The notes under the pieces are model-generated. The model worked only from the letters and a program-made list of their open reading frames with translations. It was not told the DNA's origin and did no database searches. 64,000 bases of DNA from Crambe crambe (lineage: Eukaryota; Porifera; Demospongiae; Poecilosclerida; Crambeidae), in assembly GCA_963924555.1 (NCBI GenBank), contig OZ004591.1, positions 5,580,001 to 5,644,000 on the forward strand, written 5' to 3'. Shown in pieces: positions 36,125-47,952 of this stretch (positions are counted from its first letter, which is position 1; each line of letters opens with the position of its first letter). Position numbers and translations under genes: made by a program.

Positions 36125-36127
36125 CTG

Positions 36128-37520
36128 ATATACTGAACAGCTAGATACCAGCTTCCCCTATCAATAGCATAGTGAGAGTTAGGGGGAGAGTAATTGTACA
36201 CTTTATAGTCAGTGTCACATACTACAGTGATCATTTAGTTCATATCCATAACACACACAACATAATAATAGACAAACACCTTATGGTCGGTAAAGGGTCA
36301 TCATTACAACATACATGTGCGCTAGCTATGCGCTAGTAAAACGACTGGTAAAGGGTCATCATTATAACATACACATGTACATAATAGTATAATGGACAAC
36401 ACCCTGTGACTCCATCAACATAACATATACAAGACCATGATAGTGGACTTTGACTCTGTATGGTGGGTAAAAGGTCATCACTATAACATACACATGGGTC
36501 AACACCAAACGTACATACATTGGAGAGCCATATGGTGCGTAAAGAGTCATCATCATAAAATACACATGAACAAAGTAGAGTTGAGGCAACTTGAGATTTG
36601 ATTTTTGACTATCTAATAAATTGGTCATCTACTAATAATCAATATGGGTAAAGGGTCATCATGGTAACATAACAGAAAGACTTGGCTCCTAACAACCAAG
36701 TGACTCTCTTATGGTGCATAACTACTGTGTCACTGGTTATTTCCCACCAGACAGTGGATAATCAAATCTAGGATCCTAATAAACTTAGTCCAATGATAGA
36801 GCTCTAAAGGGTGTGCACTATAACATGACACAGAGACTTTCTCCTCCCATGGTAGTAATGGAATAACTCCATGCAATACTTTCTCATGGTGGAATAGTGA
36901 CAACAAATGTATGAGACTTTAAGATAACACAGCGTCTGGTAAAGGGTATCTTATTATAACATCAATCTCCCAAACAGAAAGGGCCAACATCCATATAGCT
37001 AGTGTAGAGGTGTGATCACTTCACGTGACAGAAGAACATGTGAGGAGGATTGATACTCCATCATCAATCATGCTCTTTCCTAGACATGATCACTTTCATG
37101 TGATGGACAGTAAATCACTTCATGTGGGTCATAACTATAACATAATACTTATAGTGAACTAGCCCCGGGATTTGCTCCTCTTATGATAGTAATGGTGCTC
37201 CTCTTATGATAGTAATGAAGCAACTCCCTCATTGTGGGTCATCTATATTCAGTGACTCCATGGGTAGAATAGAGATCATGAGAGATTGCTCACTAAAAAG
37301 TACACCATTACACAGACTCCTCCTCCCATGACCTCTCTGATGGTGGTAAGGGTATTCACTATAACACACTATAATTTGCAGTGTGACTTCATCAATGCAT
37401 GCATGACACAACTACTACATACACACAGGACCAGTCAACTACATAGTAGGTAAAGACTCAATTACACACACCACTCCAGTGCATATAAAAAAGGGACTAT
37501 CAAAATCATGAGCTGTTTAA
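36128..37520. repeat. Satellite-derived block, paralogous to 52.6-53.5 kb
   Basis: Begins with an R-B fragment, then GTGGGTAAAGGGTCATCA-type units. 36630-37520 is collinear with 52640-53510. No gene supported. Confidence 0.6.
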
Positions 37521-37764
37521 GGGAGTTGTCTCCCAAAATTTTGGTGGTAAACACGAAAATATTTCGTCAAACTTCTAATACCCCTAGTGAAGCTTTTTAA
37601 AAGAGCTTTCCAATGGCCTATTCAAACCCCCCGAAGTCCAACCATGACCGAGATAGCGAAAATATTTTTTAAAAATGTACACAAAATAATGCATTTATAA
37701 CCTTTCATACTTATTGTGTGTTTACAGCTTTGCAAGTTGGTTGGCACTCTCCTCTACCTTCCAC

Positions 37765-37955
37765 TCACCAGTTGTATTTATACAGAGGTTTTCAGGTTGG
37801 TGGACCAGTAGAATTTGCACATGTGCAAGATAAATTCAAGTGAGTAAAACATACTGTCATACAAATCCAATGGTCTTAATTTTGGCGAGCACGAATTTAA
37901 TTCTGCACTGTCGGCAAATTGTGTCAACCAACCTGAAAACCTCTGTATAAACACC
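37765..37955. repeat. Short hairpin inside the left transposon half
   Basis: ATTTATACAGAGGTTTTCAG plus GTTGGT near 37777-37802 is the reverse complement of ACCAACCTGAAAACCTCTGT plus ATAAA near 37926-37951. The spacer is about 120 bp. It may be an older MITE within the element. Confidence 0.75.
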
Positions 37956-38015
37956 TAGGACAGTTAACCTGGCTCTAGTGAGCATGACTGAAAATTCAAA
38001 AGTAGATCTTTGACA

Positions 38016-38950
38016 ATGGCAGTGAGTCATTCAGAGGACCTTAGGTGGAGGGAGAGATACTTTCTCCAGAGAAGGTGTGTGGGAGAAACTTCAAGGGAAA
38101 TGTACTTGAGCAAAAGGACAATATTAAAAGGTATAATTTGTTCCTATAAAGACACTGGAGATATTGTGCCAAAAAAAAGCAGCATCACCATGGTCCTGAA
38201 ACTGCGATAAGTGAGAATAATCCTACAAATACTCCATAGGGAGCCCACTACTTACCTGTGTGAGTTGCAGGAAGAACTAAAAAGGATTAAGGGCTACTCC
38301 TATCATACTTCCAACTATTCACACAGCAGTAAAGCATGTCACGAAAACTGGTACGCCGCCCGAGTAGCTCTGCAAAGGTGTACTGTGAAACGAGCATTTT
38401 ACTTATCTGAAATATTAGAATTTGATCTAAAAACAATGAGACCAGGTGTACACATAGGAATGTGGTTTGAAAATATGGTTATTCACTATTAGGTGTAACT
38501 CCAGTGACACACCGTCTATGTGTCTATGGGAAAAGACTGTCTGCCTTAGGAATAATGACATACAAGCAAATTGAAGATGTTTACATTGTAGAAAGAAATG
38601 TCAATGCAGATGAATTCTTACAATTTATATACAGTGTTGCCTATTGCCAATATCACTCCTTTTTGATGTTGTTCAGTAGTTCTGCTAGACAATGCCTCTA
38701 TTCATTATGTTGATTTAGTAACTTGATTGATATCAGCTACGGGAGCCTTATTCGGTGTTTACCCCTTACTCCCCCCAACCTTAACCTTATCGAGGAGGTC
38801 TTCAGCAAAGTCGAACCATATCTCTGAAATAATGAAGCTGACTATCTATGTACCATGACACATGCATCATTGTCACTGAAGCCTTACTTTAAATGACAGT
38901 AAAAACTATTTTAAGCATGCTGGTTACGAACTTGCTTGCTCAGACAAACC
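38016..38950 (+). pseudogene. Decayed Tc1/mariner-family transposase
   Basis: Fragments in shifting frames follow the order of this transposase group: HTH region (SEDLRWRERYFLQRR, SYKDTGDIVPKKSS), REPTTYLCELQEELKRIKGY, VALQRCTVKRAFYLSEI, then VTHRLCVYGKRLSALGIMTY, VERNVNADEFLQFI, a degenerate DNASIH motif and the region normally reading PPYSPDLNPIEE, here altered. Multiple stops and frameshifts make it inactive. Confidence 0.8.
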
Positions 38951-39768
38951 TCTGCTAACATATACAGTCAATATTATTTTATGGTGCATTAAATAAAGTG
39001 TTCAGGCTTCATAATAAACTTTGTGAGCCATGGCCATGCACTAGAACAACCTCAGCCTTCATACCTGATTAAGGACTAAAGATCAAAGCATACTATGCAC
39101 AAAGTAGGGAGGCTGTCTCTGTACAGGGTACAGAGACCTACAAATCAAAGGTGATTGTGCCAGTATCACATTTGAGACAACCAAGTCTCTGGATACAAGT
39201 GGTCCTTGGTTATCACAACCTCTCAAAACTAGTTAGGGGCACTGAAATTAAGGTGTCTCTCCTTTAATCACTAAGACAATGTCCTTAATAGAGAGGAATC
39301 TTTTATTGGGAGTGTCCGTTATTCTGGAGGTTCCACTGTATTTGGAATACTTGTGTCACACAAATTACACCCAGTAAGAGTTAAGTGAGCTATGACATGG
39401 TTTGTTCATGAAACTGGAGTTGATCACACTAAAGTTTATCCATTCGATCTAGAACGCCACTTAGTGGTATGTAAACAGCTGATTTTCCTCATGCATTGTG
39501 AAGTGTTTGGCATGTATTGAACACATAGTAAATAAGAAAGGTCATAGATGTATTATTTTGAGATATCAGTTGTACATTTTTCCAAAATATCTCTGCTATC
39601 TCGGTCATGGTTGGACTTAGGGGGTTTTGAATAGACCATTGGAAAGCTCTTTTAAAAAGTTGCATTTTGGAGATGAAAAAAGGTTCTATGGGTATGTATG
39701 AAGAAGTTTAGGGAATCTTGCAAAATTTTTACTTTGCGTCATCGCGCATGCGCAAATTGCATTAAATA

Positions 39769-40809
39769 ATGGTGGAATCTAGTCGTTCAGCTTCCATTGC
39801 CCACCAGCCAGCTCCAGTTGCAAGAAACAGCATACGTGTATCATCATCGGGTGTATTAGCTACGGTAATATCCCAAAGCTGTAATCTTCCTCCCTAAAAG
39901 GTAGGCTGATGGGGTGTGGTGTGCTCTATAAAGAAAATGTTTCAGCTACTTGACAAGGTTGCCAATACATGTTAATGTTTCACCCTCTATGCACCAATGG
40001 GTATACAGATAGGTGTTAAATATGATGCCTTCTTTTCACATAGGTATCAAAACTACCAAAATTCAAGTACAAGGTGACGATTCTTAATAGTATTAAACAT
40101 AATAAGAAAGCAGTATGTAGGTACCTGCACCAGTTTTCAGATAAGTTCTCGTCAATGATTAATTTGAGAATAAAACTATTAGAAGAGTTAGGTGATGATC
40201 TATCAGAGAGTATTAAATTTGATGTTGGCTACTATGAAAGTCGGGCAAGATGTTTACTGGTCACAAGTGACAATCTCAAACTAATGTATGAAAGTTATAA
40301 GACAAAGGAAGAAATCCATTTATGGTGCAATGCAAATGATGATTCGAGCAATGATAAGACCAAGAAACGAAAGAGAGAATCGGATGAAGGCTCTGTTGAT
40401 AGCATCTACCAGGATCTCAAGCAAAAACATGGTGATAAATATAGTATTCCACAGCTCAGACTGTGGGCAAGAATACTCCACTGTTCAACTCACGACAGTT
40501 ATGATAAGCCACTATTAATTCCTGTTTTCTGAGCCACAACCTAACCGACATAAAGAATCTTTGGCTGAAAGCATTACACAAGGTATTACAGCACTCTCAA
40601 AAGCATTTCATCCATTGCCAGTCCAGCCTAATATAAGCAGCAGTAGCTCAACTGCCTGTGGCATATCTCCAGGTGAGAGCATTGATTTACGTATGAAAAA
40701 TTTGGAACAGCTACGCTATATCCAACAATTATATGAAGATAATATTTTAACAGATGCTGAATTCAAAGAACAAAAACAAAATATTTTGGAATCTATTGGC
40801 AAACTATAG
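39769..40809 (+). pseudogene. Accessory gene of the transposon with C-terminal SHOCT-like motif
   Basis: Exon 1 39769-39864 (starts MVESSRSASIAHQPAPVARN) splices in phase 0 to 40044-40532. The first part encodes about 194 residues with a basic KKRKRE patch and a tail THDSYDKPLLIPVF. A one-base frame difference near 40525-40535 separates it from 40536-40809, which reads SEPQPNRHKESLAESITQGI and ends LEQLRYIQQLYEDNILTDAE then FKEQKQNILESIGKL. That ending matches the SHOCT pattern (L..L..L...G.LT..EFE..K..LL). The two parts are probably one ancestral protein of about 285 residues. Its function is unknown; the basic patch suggests nucleic-acid or nuclear association. It lies convergent to the transposase inside the same inverted repeats. 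Confidence 0.65.
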
Positions 40810-40918
40810 CTCTATTGTAACATTAGTCATGCTAGCTAACTATGTTGTGATTCTATGCATGCATACCAGTAGCTCTTATCCAATTTTCAGTCATTTGATG
40901 TGATGCATGCAAATGCAG

Positions 40919-41831
40919 CTAAGACCGCAGTTTCTGGATCATCATTGTAGATCCACTCTTTAAACATGCCTTGACCTTAGAAAAGCAGTGTTCTATAGGG
41001 TTAAAGTCTGGTGAATATGGGGGAAAATAATCCACTAATGCTCCAATTTCTGTAATCAATGACTCCACTTGAGATACATGATGTATTGAGCAATTATCCA
41101 TAATTACAATGCTGTTGATGTTGGTTCCATTAAATGGTATTAATATTGGTAACAAATCTTTGTTTATAAACTCAAGAAATGTATCACCATCCACTGTACC
41201 ACTCACTACTTTCAGTGACTGAATTCTTTTGGTCGTCATTGCTGCAATTGCTGATAGTCTCTCACCTCGCACCAATAATTGACATGCTTTCGGTGGCTTT
41301 CCTCTAATGCCATAGCCATATCTTCTCAAGGCATCTCTATTATCAGAGCCTGTTTCGTCAATAAAAAAATGCACATTTCAGGCTTATAGAGGGAAGTATC
41401 AACAGAAAACTGTTCTCGGAGTTCATGATCTGCTGTTGTGCCACTAGTTGCATTTTTTGACGAGTGAAATTTGTTTTTTTAAGGAATGCACATATAGATG
41501 AAGTGGACAGATAAACACCAGTAAGAATACACACTTCCTTCTGAACCTCATCTAAATAAATTTCTGGGTGCTGTAATAATATAGTATGTAGGATGGTAAG
41601 CTCAACAGGGCATGTCAGTTTCTTATTGGGTCTAGCATTTTTAGGGTAGGGCCTCTTGCATACATCACCATTAGTATGAAAGAGCTTCACAATTCTGCTC
41701 ACAGTGGAAGGATCTACACCAAGATTAGAAGCAACTGTCACCAAATTCATTTTCAAGGCTTCCTTCTGCCAAATTATCCTCCATCTTATGTCCTCGCTAT
41801 AGGGAGCAGTTTTAGCTGGATTGATCGACAT
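40919..41831 (-). pseudogene. Tc1/mariner-type DD34E transposase, frameshifted
   Basis: The N-terminal frame (41831 to about 41400) starts MSINPAKTAPYSEDIRWRII and carries an HTH (VASNLGVDPSTVSRIVKLFH). The C-terminal frame (41374 to 40919) carries the catalytic part: first Asp in FFIDETGSD, second in IVIMDNCSIHH, and Glu in YSPDFNPIEHCF. I count 34 residues between the second Asp and the Glu. The two halves are joined through a segment in a third frame (REQFSVDTSLYKPEM), so there are two frame shifts, one at a run of seven T. All three catalytic residues remain. Either recently inactivated or affected by sequencing errors at the homopolymer. Confidence 0.85.
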
Positions 41832-41960
41832 AGTTTTTTTGAAATTCGTGCTAAACTTACTAAAGGTTAGAGGTCAACGGTAGCGCATGCGCAGTCTTCG
41901 TGACTTTAAATTTTGCAAGATTCCCCAAAATCCCTGTATGAAGTCTAGAATTTTTCATGG

Positions 41961-43889
41961 TTCATTATGACTGCAGTAATGCATGGCTTAAGGTGTTCTG
42001 GACCTCAGACCCTACACTTCACATACCTAGTAAACAATACCAAATAAGGTCACGTGACCTGTAGACACAAGTGTATTCATATGCCACATAAGAGGTTTGT
42101 GGCATTGAGCAGATAAACAGTGCCATGGTACAGCAAGTTTCCTCACCTTTGCCTTGCAAAGCCGTGGGTCTTAAAACCACAGTTGACACAAACCTTTTGT
42201 TCCACTAAGTCACAGTGTACATAGACCTGGTGATTTCTTTGAGCACAAAAGTGCTACTTGCTGTATCACTAACATACACATAGAGACTTCTCTCCTCCCA
42301 TGGTAGTAATGGAATAACTCCAATACCTCTCTCATGGTGGAATAGTGACTAAAGAACAAACTTATAATTTGCAGTGGGACTTTATAATATTTAATATCTG
42401 GTAAAGGGTCAATCTCCAGAAAGTGTAGTGACTAAAGGGTGGCCATTATACGACTCCAATTTATTATGGGCCATAAGCCACAGGTCGCCAAAACTGATTA
42501 GCATTTCGGTGGCTATACAGCCTGTATGGGAGTTGCATGCCCTCTCCCCACCTTCGGTGGGTCGATACGCCTTTGAATATACATAGTAGGACAATGCTAG
42601 TATAACCTAGGACTCCATCAACATGACCATACACAAGACTATGATAGACTCCATATGGTGGGAACTACAACATACAATGAGGCGACTCCTGTATGGTGGG
42701 TAAAGGGTCAGCACAAAACATACTAGATCCATAATAACAACATAAAATACAGTATGTACATAGTATAGGTGTGGCAATTAGAGACTGATTTTTGACTATC
42801 TGATTTATGTATCATAGTCATGGGATGAGTTCTCCACAACTTGTGGTGGATAATAAGATTGCATACTAACCGACATTCATGAAGGGTCTTTCAGTGATGA
42901 GTAAAAGGCTCTGATATACAATTCTATCAAGATGGAGTGAGGGAGGGGTTCTGAGTGTGAAGCACAGGTTACCATACCATACATGGCTTCCCCTTAGTGA
43001 CCAATATTATCAGATCAAGTCTGACAAGTGCATGGAGTTATAGCACATGCTCTAAATGGTAACACCATCACAACATGTACAATCACTAGCATGTTGGAAG
43101 ATTTCAGGACCACTTTCCTCTATATGAAGTCACAAGGAGGAAAGGAGAGGGAGATTGAGAGTTTTAGTTAAAAACACATTATTAAAACAAAAGGAGGAGA
43201 GATTATTAGGGTATTGGCTAATATTAAACACCATTCCATTATTAGGAACAAACTTCAGTGGTGTTATAAAGAAGGTTCACAAAGATTGTTCACATTTTAC
43301 AGAGTGTTCTTATGGATGACTGAACCATACAGCTATAGGGTACATATATCACTGACTGACCAAAGGGGGTTCACATGCAACCTGTGAACAATACTAGTTA
43401 CATCACTGAACTGGTAAGGGATTGGTTGGTGGTTTAGGGAAACAGTGGATCACCAGAAGAGACACAATAGGATGGATAATTCACTCGTGATAAATATCAA
43501 CTCACCAAGATAATCAAGAGAATATGCAGTTATGTAGTTTTGAAGACTCTACCACTTCTTCTTCATGATTGACATCTTGAGGTACAGCTGGTTCACACAC
43601 TGCACACTAACCTTTATATAAAGAGAAAGTCATCATAAAGAGACAAAGAAACCACACACTCAACAGTGTCACATAGTACAGTGGTCATTACCATAACATA
43701 CACAATCACGTACATAATATAGTAGGACCATAATAGTAATGGACAACACCCTGTGACTCCATTAGGGTGGGTAAAGGGTCGTAAAGGGTCATACAAACTT
43801 CGACCGGCTATGTGACTGGTTAAAAAAATCATAATCTTATAGTGGGTAAAGGATCACCACTATTATAAGAGTACACACATGAACATATT
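41961..43889. repeat. Segmental duplication block (R-C/R-D copy)
   Basis: Follows about 11640-11860 and 12045-13535 with deletions; 42790-43725 is collinear with 12600-13535. No gene supported. Confidence 0.6.
42131..42263. mobile_element. 133-bp MITE with CAGCAAGT ends and TA target duplication
   Basis: Ends CAGCAAGT and ACTTGCTG are exact reverse complements, flanked by TA at 42129-42130 and 42264-42265. Paralogs at about 11855 and 59855 read GCCATGGTATCATG without it. An internal palindrome GCACAAAAGTGC lies at 42243-42254. TA duplication fits a Tc1/mariner-type non-autonomous element. The right flank has a later deletion relative to the paralogs. Confidence 0.7.
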
Positions 43890-44119
43890 ACCGGCTGATA
43901 TTTTCGAGGAATTAAAATTTCGTGAATATCAGTACCAAGTGAGATTATAAAAATTTTTAGGATTTTAATTTTGCTTTAGAGCCATCTGGAAAAGTAATGA
44001 CTAATACGCATGCGAAATTAATAGGCTATTGATTTTTTTCGAATGTTAAAAATTCCGTGAAAATGCAAAGTGACAACGAAAACCACGAAATAAAAATCCC
44101 TCGAAAATTATCCTGCTGT
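43890..44119. mobile_element. ~230-bp MITE inserted in one segmental copy
   Basis: The paralog near 15255-15275 reads CACACATGAAGAGCGATGGG uninterrupted. Here about 240 extra bases separate CACACATGAA from AGCGATGGG. Ends ACCGGCTGATATTTTCGAGG and CCTCGAAAATTATCCTGCTG plus T are imperfect inverted repeats. The interior is AT-rich with no coding. The target duplication is not clear. Confidence 0.7.
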
Positions 44120-47100
44120 AGGGTAGCGATGGGATTTGCTCCTCTTATGATAGTAATGGTGCTCCTCTTATGATAGTAATGAAGCAACTCCCTCATTGTG
44201 TGTAAAGGGTCATCTACATTCAGTGACTCCATGGGTAGAATAGAGATCATGAGAGATTGCTCACTAAAAAGTACACCATTACACAGACTCCTCCTCCCAT
44301 GACCTCTCTGATGGTGGTAAGGGTATTCACTATAACACACTATAATTTGCAGTGTGACTTCATCATGCATGACTACACACAGGACCAGTCAACTACACAG
44401 TAGGACACACTATGTAAGAGGGGGTGGGGCATGGTGTGGCTAAAATACCTTAAACCATAAAGTTTTGATTACCTCGTACATCTCAGGAGCCGTTGGTTGG
44501 AATCAGCTCATTTTTTGTATGCAGCTTTCATAAGATCAATGTTTTTGAAATTCAGAAAACTCAATGTTATGTTGTAGAATACAGATAAAAAGGTGTCGTA
44601 AATCAGGCATTTTTCATAGCACCCACGAAAATTAGGCAATTTTTTTTAAATATTTGGTGTGTGTGGTAGTGAAATGGTACTGTATAGCTTGCTTATTGCT
44701 GCTCTAAACAGCTCTGGAGTTATACTCCCCTAGCAACCATGTGTGGTCGTTAAAGGGGAAGTTCCCTTAAGGGGAGGGAGACCCTATAACTCACTGAGGT
44801 GAATAGGTACAGCCAGTACACTAACCTTTGTATAAAGAATGTCATAAAGAGACAAAGAAACCACTCACTCAACAGTGTCACATAGAACAGTTAGTGGTCT
44901 ACTGGGATTTACTCATCTATCATGGTGGGTAAAGGGTTTTATGCTAACTTAACATGATAACAGAGTGTGACTTAGTTCCTAACAACCAAGTGACTCTCTC
45001 ACAGTGCAGGGCTACAGATAACAAGTCATTTCCTACCAAATTTCAGACTTTTCCTTCATGGAAGATCTCTATTATAACATACATAATCATGCCATACTCC
45101 CATGGTAATATGAAAACTCTCTTATGATGGAATAGTGACTAAAGAACAATCTTTATAGTGGACAACACTGGGCATCTGGTAAAGGGTAATTACTATAACA
45201 CACACATCAATCTCCCAAGCACGCACGTGTGTGCAAGCAGAAAGGGCCTTGAATGGTAGGTAAAGGGTAGACATTATATTACAGAGATGACTCAGTGAAT
45301 CCTTAACAATTACACCTGTGATTTCCTAACTTAACAATCACACCAGTGACCTTACATGTTTCAGAGCATCTTTCAAGGTCACACATTAGATAACTCTAAC
45401 AATCACACCTGTGACCTTGCATGTGTCACTTCAGATATCTTTTGGAACATCCGTGTTTCACTGTAGCACTTTCAAGGTTACTATCTATTTTCTTAATGAC
45501 CACACCTGAGACCTTGCATGTATCACTTCGGAGTTTAAGTATAATTGCTACAAGTTAAATAATTTTGTAGGTACTTCACCCCTTTACCGACACTCATGCT
45601 GGGATATGACTGACCACACAGCACACCATTTAGGGGGATCTCGAAGCATGACCCGGCCCATAAAAATTTTTCTTCATGGATTCTTACAAATTAATTCAAG
45701 CAAGCTTTTTCCAATAACTAAATGCTCAAAAGGTGGTAGCATACCAGTGAAGCCAACATGAGTCCTTCAGATAATTTCCATGCCATATGCCCCCTCCTGC
45801 ACACTTCCACATAACCCAGTGTGTGTGCCAATAGTTCTGTAAACCACCTATCAAAAAATCTTGGATCTGTGGCTCTTCCATTAAATATCGGGTAATTTAC
45901 AATACTTTCATTCCATTGGTTGGTAAAGGGTTGAAAAGCAAGCTGTTCCAACATCTGAAAAATGGTGGGGCCGATGGTCAAGTCAAATGAAATAGCTGTC
46001 CAATGAAAAGGCCTCACAAAAGTGTGTTTACCAATGGACATGGTGTACATGGTGTACATGATTCAGGTGTTTGGGACAGTGGACTAGGGGAACTTATGTC
46101 TCCCCATGCACAAAACAAACAATAGAGTATACAATACCAAATAAGGACATGTCACATGTAGACACAAGTGTATTCATATGCCACATAAGAGGTTTGTGGT
46201 AGAAGGTTACATAATGTAACAAGACCATTGCAGATAATATTATAACAAGACCTAATCAACAGATAATGTGCTTTGCAAGTTAGTTGGCAGATTTCATGTC
46301 TTGGCTGCAGTTGTAAGTATGTAAACTCTTATAGTGCACAATAGAGTACTTACAACTGCAGCTAGGACATGAACTCTACCAACCAACTCGCTAATGGTCA
46401 CTCTCCTTCACATATTAAGGGTATTGATAGTGACACCTAATGACACTGAACCATAATTATGAGAGCTGATGGTGATTTCTCATTCATAAACGATAACCTG
46501 TATATACCCACAGGGATTCCACTCAGATGAGAAGAGGTACTGGAATAGGTTTCAATTAATGGGAATGAGCATGAAGTTAGGAACTGAATTGTGACATACA
46601 AAGACACTCGTCCATAATGCACCATGTCCACGAGTGCAGAGGTCAAATAAGCTAAACTGCAGATGATGGCTAGGGAGAAAGCATGCATCTAGTTCCACTT
46701 AACTCATCTCATTTCTACACCAGTCAACACCTCAAGAATAGCAACAGATATGTATCCATGTAATATTGAATTTTAGAACTGGTGCCTGAAGTTTGACTGA
46801 GTGAAATGAGTTTTAGTGTTGTATCACAGGTCTATGGATCACTAGGTTCATCCCTGAAGTGTGTCCTCTATGAATCTAGATGCCGTACTTACCTTAGAGC
46901 AAGCATTGTGGGTGGAGCTTGGGATGACACGTAACAAGTATGAGATGAAGTCCCTCAGTGGCACAGAATGTGGTGTGGTCAGTGCTGCACATAGACATAT
47001 GGTAATTATTCCAGCATACCCTAGCACCAGGGACTCTTTCTCTTGAGTATGGGGGAGAAGTTGTTAATTAAGGAGATGATTGCAGTCCCTTTTCAGTATA

Positions 47101-47952
47101 TCAATGCCTGGTGGATCAAATAACTCCACACTAAGCAGGAACTAGCCTCTCTACACACTTTCAAGTAGCAATCTAGACTTACCTGATGTGGATCCTAGCC
47201 AGATTTCTCCGTCTGTCTACGGTTCAGACGACGATGATCAAGTTTTCCTTCACAATAATTTCCCTATTTAAGCGCAGGGGCCGGGGGTACCCGATCGTGA
47301 GCGAGCGTGACCTAATCCATCTATCCTAAGAAGAAAGCCTCTTTGGTATGGAGTTGATAGTTCTGAGGTCAACCAAGTAGAACTGGAAAAGTCCTAAGTG
47401 TCAGATGGCTGAGGTACCTTGACTTTGAGTGATCTCTCTAAGAAGAGTTATGAAAGTAAATCTTCAAGGTCAGCAGTAGATCCTATTCAGACTACTAAAT
47501 AATTTCATCTGGTGTGTTGTACTCTAGGTGTAATAATGTATTGGCTCTCAACAGGGTCAAAGGTCACTTGATAGCATGAGCAGGATTATTTGCTTCCCTG
47601 TTTGACTATGCTGCATTTTACCAACAATGTTCCCCACACCCATTCTTCATTGTTTAGAGCTCTCAATGCTGCCCTGATTAAGTAGGTTTGTCTTAATGAT
47701 TGCAGTGATGTGTATGGATGCCGAACAGGAGAGGTTGCCCATGCCATGCCATTGATAGTTCTCTATACATGAACACTATAGCCTGGATATCATGGGGTCA
47801 AAGGTCAAAGGAGTAGTGGCCATACCAGGCCAAGTAGCATTGCACCAGTTATAAAGCCAGTCAGTGTATAAGATAAAAGTTCTTAGTGACTCTCCACTAT
47901 ATTAGGAAAGACCTCACAAGTCAGATGGGGCCCATAACATTTTGTACTGTAG
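44120..47952. repeat. Segmental duplication block R-A (copy 2)
   Basis: Collinear with 15270-19323, lacking the 17471-17700 MITE. A SUCLA2 exon-7 remnant recurs near 47697-47750. No intact gene. Confidence 0.65.
46277..46390. repeat. Hairpin with ~43-bp arms
   Basis: AAGTTAGTTGGCAGATTTCA through CTGCAGTTGTAAGTA (46277-46320) is complementary to TACTTACAACTGCAGCTAGG through ACCAACTC (46347-46390). The 17.38-kb and 53.89-kb copies retain only parts of it, so it was trimmed there or is older than the duplication. Confidence 0.75.

Larger units (their letters stand above)
37521..41960. mobile_element. Composite Tc1/mariner-type DNA transposon insertion
   Basis: The left flank ends ATCATGAGCTGTTTAA and the right flank resumes near ATGACTGCAGTAATGCAT. 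In uninterrupted paralogs near 11570, 53510 and 59560 the two are about 50 bp apart. Inverted-repeat arms are visible at 37591-37680 with 39571-39660 (around CCAACCATGACCGAGATAGC). A second pair near 39700-39725 and 41915-41950 contains GGGAATCTTGCAAAATTT-type sequence. The insertion therefore looks like two related elements, nested or adjacent, carrying one decayed transposase on each strand and an accessory gene. Confidence 0.8.
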
